Source: Tieghemostelium lacteum (Eukaryota > Evosea > Eumycetozoa > Dictyosteliales > Raperosteliaceae). Taken from it: 64,000 bases of DNA. Shown here one piece after another: positions 21,891 through 30,787 of the stretch. Location: assembly GCA_001606155.1 (NCBI GenBank), contig LODT01000037.1, forward strand, positions 1,674,001 to 1,738,000. The letters are read 5' to 3'. Position 1 is the first letter of the stretch. Every line of letters begins with the position of its first letter. The translations under genes were made by a program, and so were the position numbers. Below the pieces are notes generated by a model that saw only the letters and a program-made list of their open reading frames with translations, was not told the origin of the DNA and searched no databases.

Positions 21891-22562
21891 ATGTTTGGTT
21901 TTTTTGTGCACTTTGGAATAAAGAAGAGTAATCATCGTATTTATCCATACTTAGTATTAAGGTTTCCAAGTATTTCATTTACATTCCTTCAACTCCTTCA
22001 AGAGAGGTTGGGATCACCTACAATATTACCATTGCTCATTTTAACAGTTTTAACACTGTATATTGAGGCCAAAAAACCAAATATAGATCATTGTGTATCA
22101 ACTATACTTTGTGAATATACCAAAGAAATGAAACCTTCAACTGTCAAATTATACATAAAAATCCTTCTGAAATTGAAATCACTAATTCCACTGGATATCT
22201 GTATAAAGTCTTTATTGGAAACTAAAATATTCAGTGAAGGTATTGGTATGTTTTATAAAGATGTTATCCCCCTACTACACAATTTACAAAACCTCAAAGA
22301 AATTTATCATAAATTCTTTGAGATAACTATATATGTAAAATCAGTTCCTTTTAAAGATCAATCAAAGATAGTACACAGTTTACTCCAATCATTGTCTGGA
22401 CAAGATCTAATTGAATGTTGCCATCATCTTGCCTATCTTTCAATTGAAATTGAGGCTCCTCATCCCCGCCAACTTACCAAAAAATATATGTCATTCGATA
22501 TTTTATACCATTGGATACTATACCAACAAATCTTAGAGATAAAATACTCCATGGTTATTTAG
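21891..22562 (+). CDS. Open frame of 223 residues, helical, unknown, possibly a gene fragment
   Basis: From about residue 30 the frame encodes a helix-rich protein (PTILPLLILTVLTLYIEAKK, LLKLKSLIPLDICIKSLLE, FFEITIYVKSVPFKDQSK, SLSGQDLIECCHHLAYLS) with composition like a HEAT/ARM-type repeat protein. The overall rhythm resembles the N-terminal helices of FANCI, but I am not confident. The first ~30 residues look non-coding, so the true 5' end may be missing or spliced. It overlaps the 3' end of the minus-strand frame at 22533 by 30 bp. Given the surroundings it is probably a truncated copy of a larger gene. Confidence 0.35.
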   Translation: MFGFFVHFGIKKSNHRIYPYLVLRFPSISFTFLQLLQERLGSPTILPLLILTVLTLYIEAKKPNIDHCVSTILCEYTKEMKPSTVKLYIKILLKLKSLIPLDICIKSLLETKIFSEGIGMFYKDVIPLLHNLQNLKEIYHKFFEITIYVKSVPFKDQSKIVHSLLQSLSGQDLIECCHHLAYLSIEIEAPHPRQLTKKYMSFDILYHWILYQQILEIKYSMVI

Positions 22563-23360
22563 AAACTCTAAAACTCTGGTGATATCATCCAATGATTCAG
22601 TGTCATTCTGAGTGAAGTTTACAACTATTTCATGGTTTAATGTGGCATTTATGGCTTTGGATTGTATACTTCTCAAATAGGATTTCATTGTTTTTTTATA
22701 GATATCAAATAGTTGGGATTGAGTGATATTACTATCAGAGATTGTGGATAGCTTTTGATTAAATCTTAATAGTGTAAGATGCAGATGATCATCTTTAAAA
22801 TGAGCGCTACTGATAAAGTATTTTATCTCTTTAGCCATACCAACTAAAAAGGAATCAGCTTCTGTTTTCATTAAGTACTCCAAGAGATAGATTCTGTGTT
22901 CTGGTGATCTACTTGATAACTTTATGATTTTTTCATGTTGATTTTGATAGTTTCCATTGCTAACCATTAGAGTGTATATAGATGTGTGACTTATTAATCT
23001 ATTTAGGGATCTACAAGCAAATATACTTCCATCAGTAATGAATCTATCTAATAGTTCATCGAATTTACTTATTGTAAACTCTGGATTCGATTCAATACAG
23101 TTACCATAAGGTCTCTAGGAATGTAGTAGTTACATCATCCTTTTGGTTTTTTACATTTATCTTTAAATATTCATTCAAAAGATAGTCAAGGAGATCTATG
23201 TGTCTCTTTTCAGAGATTACCATGAATTGAAATGAGATTGTTCAACAATAAAATGATATTGGGTCATTTTTTTTAAGTTGATCAATTGTACCGAGATATC
23301 CATAGATAATTTCAATATTATCTCTTATTACTTGGTTTGGAAGGATAAACTTATTTTTTT
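22533..23360 (-). pseudogene. Remnant of a dictyostelid-type hypothetical protein gene
   Basis: The intact 3' part (from about 23110 to the stop at 22533) reads continuously: NPEFTISKFDELLDRFITDG, HTSIYTLMVSNGNYQNQ, HRIYLLEYLMKTEAD, ITRVLEFLNNHGVFYL. Upstream, to about 23360, a second piece (PNQVIRDNIEIIYGYLGTID, KRHIDLLDYLLNEYLK) is in another frame and holds a stop. Charged and helical repeats of LLDYLLNEYL / LLEYLMKTEA type suggest ankyrin-like or related helical repeats common in dictyostelid multigene families. Two or more breaks; either a pseudogene or an expressed truncated product. Confidence 0.45.
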
Positions 23361-23482
23361 AGAATAGAAATTTGTAAAAATATAAATAAAAAAAAATAGT
23401 TTTGCTCCTCTTCCCTAAAATTAAAATTATAATATTTATGTTTCTTTTGTTTTTTTATTAGTTGTAATTTAAAGTTTGTTCA

Positions 23483-24397
23483 TTATTTCTTTGAGAAAGG
23501 AGAGGTGCCAAATGCTACATTATATTGTTTGCAATAATATTCTAATTGATCAACAAGAGAGATTTTGATTTTTTTTGCATCATCATTATCATCATCATCT
23601 TCGATGGCTGCAAGAAGTTCATCTTTGGTGTATATACGGGTATGAACCGATTGATCACCTATGTCTTTGAGCATGAGAAGAGTATTTCTGAAATCTACTG
23701 AAAATTGTAATTCTAATTGTGTTTTATAGGTAGAATTTTCTAAAAGGGGGATAGTATAAAGTCTATTCTTCTTTACAGAAGTTTTACTTCCAACAATATT
23801 TACTGCAATCCAACCCTCTAAACATCTCATTGCTTCTCTAATTGTTATTGCATTTTGTGATGATTCTAAGGATTTGAGTTTATCCTCTAATATTTTAGCT
23901 CTAGATTCCGAAGCTTTCTTTTCATCCTCTAATATTTTATATCCATCCTCTAATATTTTAACTCTAGATTCCAAATCTTTCTTTTCATCCTCTAATATTT
24001 TAGCTCTAGATTCCGAAGCTTTCTTTTCATCCTCTATTATTTTAACTCTATCCTCTAATATATTAACTCTAGATTCCGAAGCTTTCTTTTCATCCTCTAA
24101 TATTTTAACTCTAGATTCCAAAGCTTTCTTTTCATCCTCTAATATTTTAACTCTAGATTCCAAAGCTTCTTTTTCTTTTTCAAGATTTTTAATTTTATCT
24201 AACAACTCTGAATGTTGACCAAGTGCGGTATTTAATGATTTTGTAAGTTCTTGTTTTTCTTTTTCAAGAAGTAGATTCTTTTCTTGTAATAATCTATGTT
24301 CACTGACATTGCATAATTGAATATCAACCAATTGGTTTGTATTTGAAATTGAAGCAACTAAATTGTTTGTTTGAGACATGTGGATTTTAAAAAACAA
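23483..24397 (-). CDS. Coiled-coil repeat protein, 304 residues
   Basis: Single exon. After a short N-terminus (MFFKIHMSQTNNLVASISNT) comes a long coiled coil built from 14-residue tandem repeats of consensus RVKILEDEKKALES (about residues 75-190, DNA 23875-24170). Half-unit insertions are seven residues (RVKIIED, GYKILED), so expansion always preserves the heptad register. The C-terminal ~115 residues are a separate domain (IREAMRCLEGWIAVNIVGSK...SVDFRNTLLMLKDIGDQSVH...SPFSKK) with an acidic Asp/Glu run. I do not recognise that domain. No membrane span or signal. Lies in the repeat-rich island but is intact, with a poly-T run before the ATG. An in-frame second Met at residue 7 may be the true start. 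Confidence 0.7.
   Translation of the reverse strand: MFFKIHMSQTNNLVASISNTNQLVDIQLCNVSEHRLLQEKNLLLEKEKQELTKSLNTALGQHSELLDKIKNLEKEKEALESRVKILEDEKKALESRVKILEDEKKASESRVNILEDRVKIIEDEKKASESRAKILEDEKKDLESRVKILEDGYKILEDEKKASESRAKILEDKLKSLESSQNAITIREAMRCLEGWIAVNIVGSKTSVKKNRLYTIPLLENSTYKTQLELQFSVDFRNTLLMLKDIGDQSVHTRIYTKDELLAAIEDDDDNDDAKKIKISLVDQLEYYCKQYNVAFGTSPFSKK
23875..24170 (-). repeat. 42-bp coding tandem repeat
   Basis: About six copies of a 42-bp unit, with 21-bp half units, encoding the coiled coil of the gene at 23483-24397. The nucleotide copies are very similar (plus-strand core CATCCTCTAATATTTTA recurs), implying recent expansion by slippage or unequal exchange. Confidence 0.8.
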
Positions 24398-24700
24398 AAA
24401 TTTTTTTTTTTTAAATACTGAAAATAAAAAATTTTTTATTAATAATTTCTCACTTTTTTGTGAAAATAAATTGTTTTTTAATCATTGAAAATAAATTCAT
24501 ATAAAATAAAATATTAGTAAAGATTATACAAATGTAATTCATTAAAGATGGCAATTAAATAACAAAGTAAAGAAACAGAGGGTATGTGCAAAGTCAAAAA
24601 AAAAATAAATATTTTAATCAGTTTTTTTCATTTGTGGTACGTAATGGGAGAGCTCCCAGCGAACTTTATTGACAACAGAACGACATCAGACAGCACGTAA
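24398..24700. other. Non-coding tract with a local GC-rich segment
   Basis: Mostly AT-rich, but 24638-24700 is unusually GC-rich for this window and contains a short hairpin TGGGAGAGCTCCCA. It borders the transposon-like block to the right, so it may be an element end. No gene supported. Confidence 0.4.
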
Positions 24701-25024
24701 TTAAATCATAGATCCATTCTCATTTTGAAAAGAGTTAAATCTATTATACAATAGATTTAATTCTTCATAGTATTTTTCAAATGACATTCTATTATTATTA
24801 TTTTTACTATTGTGAGATAGTTGTATTAATTTGAATGGTTGGTTTTTAACTAATTTTACTGTCTCACTGGCAGTCATAGTATCTTTGTTGAATTCATGGA
24901 AACATTTAACGAAATATAATAAATGTAGTCCACAACTATATTGGTCATGTTGAATTTTACAACCTAAATATTCAATATCTCTAATATTAAGTTTATCTAA
25001 TTGATCCTTCAAACAACAAACCAC
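24701..25024 (-). pseudogene. C-terminal fragment of a Ulp1/C48-type cysteine protease
   Basis: The frame encodes GCKIQHDQYSCGLHLLYFVK, with the Gln oxyanion residue and the catalytic Cys of the Ulp1 (C48) peptidase clan, followed by a helix and tail to NENGSMI. The upstream half of the fold with the catalytic His and Asp is absent: the frame starts 33 bp from an oppositely oriented transposase-like frame. Such proteases are carried by several eukaryotic mobile elements and also act as host SUMO proteases. I take it as a broken fragment from a mobile element given the context. Confidence 0.5.
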
Positions 25025-26098
25025 TATTTTTCATTAAAGGAAAAGAGGATTCCAATGTGTTGGAGTTGTATTGTAAAGATTTACTTGTAGAATTAAACAG
25101 GATTTACCATGAAAAATATATTGTGGTTGACAATAAAGTTGTGAAAGTCAAACTGATTATGGTCAACGATTATGCCTGTAACATCATAATAAAATCATTA
25201 AAGCCTGTCTACACTCCCAGATCAGTCTACAAGTGTATGTGGTGCTACGCTACAGATTACCAAATAGAGGATATGTTTGGTTGTAGATCTTTAGAGGAAA
25301 TGAAGCAATACTCCAAAGATCTCTTTAAATTTAGAGATAAAGTGAATTCAGTACCACCACCCGACCAACACGATCCCTCCTATGGGAGAAAAGAAACAAG
25401 TGAAGGAGTTATAGTTCCACCATTACTTGATATTGGGGAATCTTGCATTGTGTAATCTACATATTTTTTTGAACGACTTTAGGAAATTGTTTCATTGCAC
25501 TCTAGACCTAATATCCCCAATGAATAACCAAAAAGCCAAGGAGTTAGAGGATCTAACTGTGAGAGGCAACAAATTGGAAGGAGAGATTATACATATGATG
25601 GAAGAATCAAGTAAACTTAGGGATAGATCACTTAAAACAGAACAAAAACTAATATCAAAGATTGGTAATTTGGGCATTGACATTGAAGGTGGTGCTCCTA
25701 GCAAAGCAATAGAAACTATAGGGGACATCGATGGAATGATTGATGATTTAATTGGTGGTAAATTCAAACGTGTTGGTATCAATTTGGAAATAATTTTGGA
25801 CCTCTTTAAGACTGTAGAAGGTGAACTACCCAACAAACCACCACCCAAAACACCCAAACCATCCAAACCACCATCCAAAACCCCACCCAAACCACCATCC
25901 AAACCCAGAGCGAAGCAAGCTAAAAAACCACCAAGGATTCATGCAAGAAGTGAAAAAAGAAATCAGACTTCTAGTTTGAATGTAGAGTTAGAATCCAATG
26001 CCATATTTCCCTCTATTTCCCAATCCAACTCTTCTATTATTGCGATGGAATCCGATGATATAAGGGTATCTAGCTCACAAAATGATGGAACTAATTAG
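25025..26098 (+). mobile_element. Transposase-like remnant block
   Basis: Two overlapping plus-strand frames (25057-25455 and 25427-26098, the first open back to about 25027). The first contains LIMVNDYACNIIIKSL, then KCMWCYATDYQIEDM and RSLEEMKQYSK, ending near YGRKETSEGVIVPPLL. Large metazoan and amoebal transposase-like proteins share this layout: a hydrophobic D-containing strand, a CxxC pair, then a PPLL/LH block. The second supplies the LCNLHIFLNDFRKLFH block and then a coiled-coil and a Pro/Lys-rich tail (KPPPKTPKPSKPP). I cannot name the superfamily. The frame change and the missing 5' half show that it is broken. Confidence 0.45.
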
Positions 26099-26604
26099 TG
26101 CGTGGTTCTAGAGGTGGTTACTGTGTAATGTCATGTACGTGTATATCATTTGCAACTGATAAAAAATACAAAGGTCAATATTGCAAACACATAGTCAGTG
26201 TTTTACTCAATGTATTTGGCCTTGATGAAACAATTACTAAGGGATACTTTTATGCGAAAAAAGTTAATGGGTCATTGGCTACATTGTGCCACAGCATTAA
26301 TAGGGTCCCAGGTAGGTATAAAGAAGTAAGATCAACATCTATGCTTTACACATTAGAACCCTCGACATCTACAGCTACTACAACGCCCACTACAACAACG
26401 ACTACAACTACAACGTCCACTACAACAACGCCTACAACGCCCACAACGACTACAACTACAACAACTACAACGCCTGCAACTACAACGCCTACAACTACAA
26501 CTAGAAAAAAGAGACCTTTAACAATGGGAAATACACAAAACGATAGTGATGTAAATAGTAACAATAATAATAATAGTAAAAAAAAATATAAATCTAGGAA
26601 ATAA
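26098..26604 (+). pseudogene. SWIM-type zinc finger frame with Thr-rich tail
   Basis: The frame encodes CVMSCTCISFATDKKYKGQYCKHIVSVL, quoted here as its key parts CTCISF and CKHIVSVL, matching the SWIM pattern CxCx(n)CxH. It is followed by a ~60-residue Thr/Pro tract (ACN-type microsatellite, 26365-26500) and an Asn/Lys tail. No ATG precedes the finger in frame; it begins directly at the stop of the previous frame, so it may be a spliced or frame-broken continuation of the transposase-like block. SWIM fingers are frequent in MULE- and Zisupton-type transposases and in host chromatin proteins. Confidence 0.45.
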
Positions 26605-26810
26605 CTATATTATCTGTATATAACCTCATTTTACATACCCAGTTGGTCAATAAAATTAATTTTGTAAATATAGCATTAGCTTGTAGGCAATTGAGTTTTA
26701 AATCAAATGTCCTCATATCATTCTGTTTTTTCCCTATATATTTAGAATAAGTCCTCTCAACCATTTTGATCATACTCTGTAGTATGTGGCGAAATTTTTT
26801 TTACATGAGA

Positions 26811-26828
26811 CAATTTACCAAAACGTGA
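26811..26828 (+). repeat. Left terminal inverted repeat
   Basis: CAATTTACCAAAACGTGA, a perfect inverted match to 28569-28586. Marks the left end of the DDE element. Confidence 0.75.
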
Positions 26829-28568
26829 GAATGAAAAAATTCAAAAAAAATCAAAATAAATAATTAATATGAGAAAACACCATCAAAATAAAGATAACAC
26901 AATAAAAAAAATAACATTCAGTATTTTGAAATTTTGACATTATAAATAGCTAGCTAACTAGTTTAATGATCATATAGTAAAGGTTAGAAAAGTTTATATT
27001 TAAAAATATTTAATATATACGTTGAATATGGTGCACCTCTATATCATTTACATCAACTTCCATGGAGGCGTAATCAACAAGATTTGAATATTGATTTTCA
27101 TGATCAATATTACCAAAGTCCACTACTGGAAGATCTCCAGCAAAAATAATTGGTTGATAAAGAGATTTTTGTTGAGGATTGGTGAAAATGGCGGTTTCAA
27201 TGGATTGGATATCAACTGGGTCGAAATCAAAAATGTGTTTAGGGTTTTCTTGGGAAGAGTTTTCAAAAATCTTCATACTTGATGAGCCTATCTTGAACAT
27301 GTGGTAAGACTGTATTCTAACTAATTTCTTGGCCATTTCTGGCTTGCTGAGAATTACAAAACTATCTGTGTTTTTCATTGTCTTTAAACATTGTATAATC
27401 TGAATGTTAGTCCTAAATGCCACTGCAGAGTCTCTTTGAACTTGATTTAATTTTCTTTTTGCATTGGCAGCTGCTGAATCACAAATATTAAAACCATGAT
27501 ATGACAAAAAGAAATTATAAATTATTTCTATTTCATGATTTACAATACTACTAAGATAGGCCCACAAAACCAAGTTTGTAGTAAGCTTGAACTGTATTCC
27601 ACAACCATCAGTCCATATGTAAACCTTTTTTATACCATTAAATATTTTATGATATTCTATTAGATGGGATATAGAACCTATCACGAACGTGACATCAGCA
27701 TGGGTTCCAGTAGGCGAAACATAATGGTATGTTTTGAGGATCTGGGATAGACCATCTACTGTTCCGTAGTTTCGATAAATACATATTATCAGATCCTGTC
27801 TAAAGGATTGTTGTATTTGTAGTTGTGAAAAGTCTAATACAATCATGCATTCGTCTCCATCAACATTTCCAAGAATTCTATCCTTTTGTGTTTTGTATTA
27901 CTGTCTCTGTATTGGAAATTCCTCCATATGCTTTACAGATTCAAGGTACATGGTCTTTTTTTTTAAATGGTAAATTGTCCACGTTAAATTGTCCATCAAC
28001 TGTGACCTCTTCTTCCAATGTTTTCTTTTTTTCACAAATTGGATACATTGAATCTGATTTGCTGTGATGAACTCTCTCTTTTTTAATAATATGTTTTAAA
28101 ACCCAGCCAAAAGACAATATATTTACTACACTCTCTCGCGCTCTATCTTTCATTTGCTGATACAACTGTTTATTTGTAACAGTTTGTAGTCGAGGTTGAC
28201 TGCATCTCTGAGCTCCAATGGCACTTTTCTAACTCCATTGCTACTAAACACTCCATTAACCTTCTCTCTAAATTGAGAGAGGATATTTTTGTATCAATCA
28301 AGGTGCTCTCTAATTTCATTAAATTTGACTTCAAATATTTGAGTTTTGTTGGATAATTTCTTGAATGCTGTTTTGAATTGATTCCATTTTTCTAATTTTG
28401 CGATTCTATATTTTTTTTTGGCGACTAATATGATTCTTATTTGTATTATTTGATGATCCTGTATTATTTAACATAGAAATGTCCCGGACAGATATTTTTG
28501 ATAATGAAATTTCAATTAAATTTTTTATGTTGAAAAATTCACTTTTAAAAATTTAAAAAAAACCTTTT

Positions 28569-28586
28569 TCACGTTTTGGTAAATTG
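28569..28586 (-). repeat. Right terminal inverted repeat
   Basis: TCACGTTTTGGTAAATTG, the exact reverse complement of 26811-26828. Lies just upstream of the FNIP-repeat gene start at 28627. Confidence 0.75.
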
Positions 28587-28626
28587 GATTTAAAAAAAAA
28601 ACATGTAGTGTGACAAGAATATACCA

Positions 28627-30717
28627 ATGGAAAATGAAAAAAGAAAAAGAATTAATTCAACCAACACAAAAACTCAAAATAATAGTAATAGTAAAGATAT
28701 AGATAATTTGTTTTATGATATATGGAGAACACCTAAAATTAGAAATAGTATTAGTGGAAATGTATTATTTGGTCAAACTATAAATATATCTATATGTTAT
28801 TTGAATAGATATCATAAAGAACTATCAAAGATTGATAGTAAAACCTATAGATTTAATATTGAATTTACAATTACAAAACAAGAGGATGCACAAGCTCTAT
28901 TGAACTCACCTAACAAGGGTCTGATTAATAGATTAGTTATCAAAATGTTTTCTATTGGTTTTAAAATACCATCTACTGTTAGGATAGTTGATATTAAACC
29001 ACCTCATTTTGATGATAAGATATTTACTCTACAGAAAGGTAATATTCCAGAAGGTGTTGAAACTCTGATTTTGAGATGTTTAAAACAACCTATTGAATCA
29101 TCACTGTTTCCTAGTACTTTGATAGATCTGAGATTCGAATGTTACATCATCATCCCTAAAAATAGGTCAACTTTACATCAAATTTCAATTATATCACAGT
29201 TTAAACTGACAGAAAGAAGTCTACCTTCAAGTTTACTGAGACTTTCAATGCCAACCTACGAACATGACATTACTAAAGGTATTCTACCAAAAGGTTTAAA
29301 AGAACTTCGGTTAGGTATAGCAGGTTCTTATTATGGATTTTGTAAGACTATTGAAGAGGGATCACTTCCAGATTCCATAGAGACTTTAGAACTAGTATCA
29401 CCTGGACACAATCTAGATGAGATTAAATATCGGTGTTCAAGACTCCCACAATCACTCCAACACTTGATAATGGACGGACAATTGCCTCTCAATATACGAA
29501 AATTCAAGTCTATGCTCGCAAAATTACCTGCACGCCAACTAAAGAGTTTTAAATTGGTTAATGCATTGGCATCGCATGGTGACTCTGATTTACCAATAAC
29601 AGAGGTATACTATCAAACTAACATCACTGAGGTTTTTGACATAGCACCAAAATGTCAAAAATTGGTATTTCAATCCTACCATGAAAATCTTGGATCTCAT
29701 TCTCTAGATAAACCATCTTTAACCGATATTGATATGGGTGATTTCAAAGGTATAATATCTCAACATGCATTCCCTCCTAATCTTAAACGATTGAGAATGG
29801 ATTCTTATCACAGAGCATTTCCAATGGGTGTTTTACCAAGTCGCTTGGAGTTTCTCTCACTTTCAAAATTCAATTTCACATTAAAAAAAATTCCAATGGG
29901 GTCTTTGACTGAACTTAATATAGAGAAATCATTACAACCTATAGCGGTAGGCCTCTTACCTAGAACACTAAAGAAACTGTCTCTCAATTGCAGAGGTGTA
30001 CCAACTAAAGGTATTATACCAGACTCTGTAACTGATTTGACATTATGGTGTGGTTTAGACGAGACTGCATATATACCTACATCAATAGTGAAATTGAATA
30101 TACCTTATATTCAAGTGGTATCTGCGAATAAAATTGATTATCTTCCAGATGGTTTTACTATACCTGCCAGTGTCTTTGATCTAACCATTCGAAGAAGTTT
30201 CCCAAGAACCAAAGTGGGATTCATTCCAAATAGTGTATATAGACTGTCATTATCAGATAGTAAAGGAATATCTAATGGTGTAATTCCAAATTCAGTTGGT
30301 GACTTACATTTAGTTCACTGTGATTTTGAGTCACCATTTACATTGACTAATCTCCACACTTTAAGATTTGATAAAATCTCAACCAACATGTCATTTATTC
30401 CAAAATCTGTTAAAGTCTTACAAAGTAGTACCAATATAACTCTACCTGTAAGAGCAGAGAATGTATCCTATGATTTTATAATGTACACTGGTTCGGAAAA
30501 GAAAACCTTTATATATTACTCAACATTTCCAGAACCAGAGGAACAATGTATAGAAAACAATAACAACAATAATAATAATAATAATAACGAGAATGATATA
30601 GAGGTAGATCAAGATGAAGAAAATAGAGTAAAAAAGAAACTCAGACTTGACAAGAAACAGTATGAATTGGAACAACAAGAAGAACTGGAACACGAATTTG
30701 AAGATGCAGAAGAATAG
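28627..30717 (+). CDS. FNIP-repeat protein
   Basis: Single exon, 696 residues. The N-terminal segment (DNLFYDIWRTPKIRNSI) is the short module that opens many dictyostelid FNIP proteins. From about residue 135 to 620 there are ~20 leucine-rich FNIP-type repeats of ~22 residues, with the pattern LPxSLxxLxL...xxxGxxP (for example GNIPEGVETLILRC, GLLPRTLKKLSLN, GVIPNSVGDLHL). The C-terminus has an Asn run (13 codons) and an acidic, Lys/Gln-rich helical tail. FNIP repeats are a dictyostelid-expanded LRR-like fold; molecular role unknown, probably protein binding. The end of a DNA transposon sits 40 bp upstream of the ATG, so its promoter or 5' leader must include element sequence. Confidence 0.9.
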   Translation: MENEKRKRINSTNTKTQNNSNSKDIDNLFYDIWRTPKIRNSISGNVLFGQTINISICYLNRYHKELSKIDSKTYRFNIEFTITKQEDAQALLNSPNKGLINRLVIKMFSIGFKIPSTVRIVDIKPPHFDDKIFTLQKGNIPEGVETLILRCLKQPIESSLFPSTLIDLRFECYIIIPKNRSTLHQISIISQFKLTERSLPSSLLRLSMPTYEHDITKGILPKGLKELRLGIAGSYYGFCKTIEEGSLPDSIETLELVSPGHNLDEIKYRCSRLPQSLQHLIMDGQLPLNIRKFKSMLAKLPARQLKSFKLVNALASHGDSDLPITEVYYQTNITEVFDIAPKCQKLVFQSYHENLGSHSLDKPSLTDIDMGDFKGIISQHAFPPNLKRLRMDSYHRAFPMGVLPSRLEFLSLSKFNFTLKKIPMGSLTELNIEKSLQPIAVGLLPRTLKKLSLNCRGVPTKGIIPDSVTDLTLWCGLDETAYIPTSIVKLNIPYIQVVSANKIDYLPDGFTIPASVFDLTIRRSFPRTKVGFIPNSVYRLSLSDSKGISNGVIPNSVGDLHLVHCDFESPFTLTNLHTLRFDKISTNMSFIPKSVKVLQSSTNITLPVRAENVSYDFIMYTGSEKKTFIYYSTFPEPEEQCIENNNNNNNNNNNENDIEVDQDEENRVKKKLRLDKKQYELEQQEELEHEFEDAEE

Positions 30718-30787
30718 GAGGAGGAAGATAATGATGAATAAAATTTTAAAATCTAACTATGAATTTACCAAACAGAGTTAGATCATT

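Larger units (their letters stand above)
26811..28586 (-). mobile_element. DDE DNA transposon with 18-bp terminal inverted repeats, decayed
   Basis: A 1776-bp unit bounded by CAATTTACCAAAACGTGA (26811-26828) and its exact reverse complement (28569-28586). Inside, on the minus strand, is a transposase reading. Early pieces lie at 28460-27940 (KLEKWNQFKTAFKKLS, VPLELRDAVNLDYKLLQI, ESVVNILSFGWVLKHIIKK). The main frame at 27846-27010 holds IVLDFSQLQ (candidate first Asp), KKVYIWTDGCGIQFK (second Asp) and YHGFNICDSAAANAKR. This D...D...(D) layout with the WTDGC/QFK block recurs in a group of eukaryotic transposases whose superfamily name I cannot give. The 5' part is in several frames, so the copy is decayed. 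I see no clear target-site duplication. The right end is 40 bp before the ATG of the FNIP-repeat gene. Confidence 0.65.

Noticed and set aside
23874-24218. 114-codon plus-strand frame of repeated SSSNILTLDS units
   Set aside because: Antisense shadow of the 42-bp coiled-coil repeat.
25492-25902. 136-codon minus-strand frame, Gly/Leu/Ser-rich
   Set aside because: Antisense of the Pro/Lys-rich part of the transposase-like block; no family pattern.
26346-26564. 72-codon Val-rich minus-strand frame
   Set aside because: Shadow of the ACN microsatellite.
24664-26656. Weak inverted match TTTATTGAC / GTCAATAAA as TIRs of the left transposase-like block
   Set aside because: Only about 9 bp match in AT-rich sequence; no target duplication.
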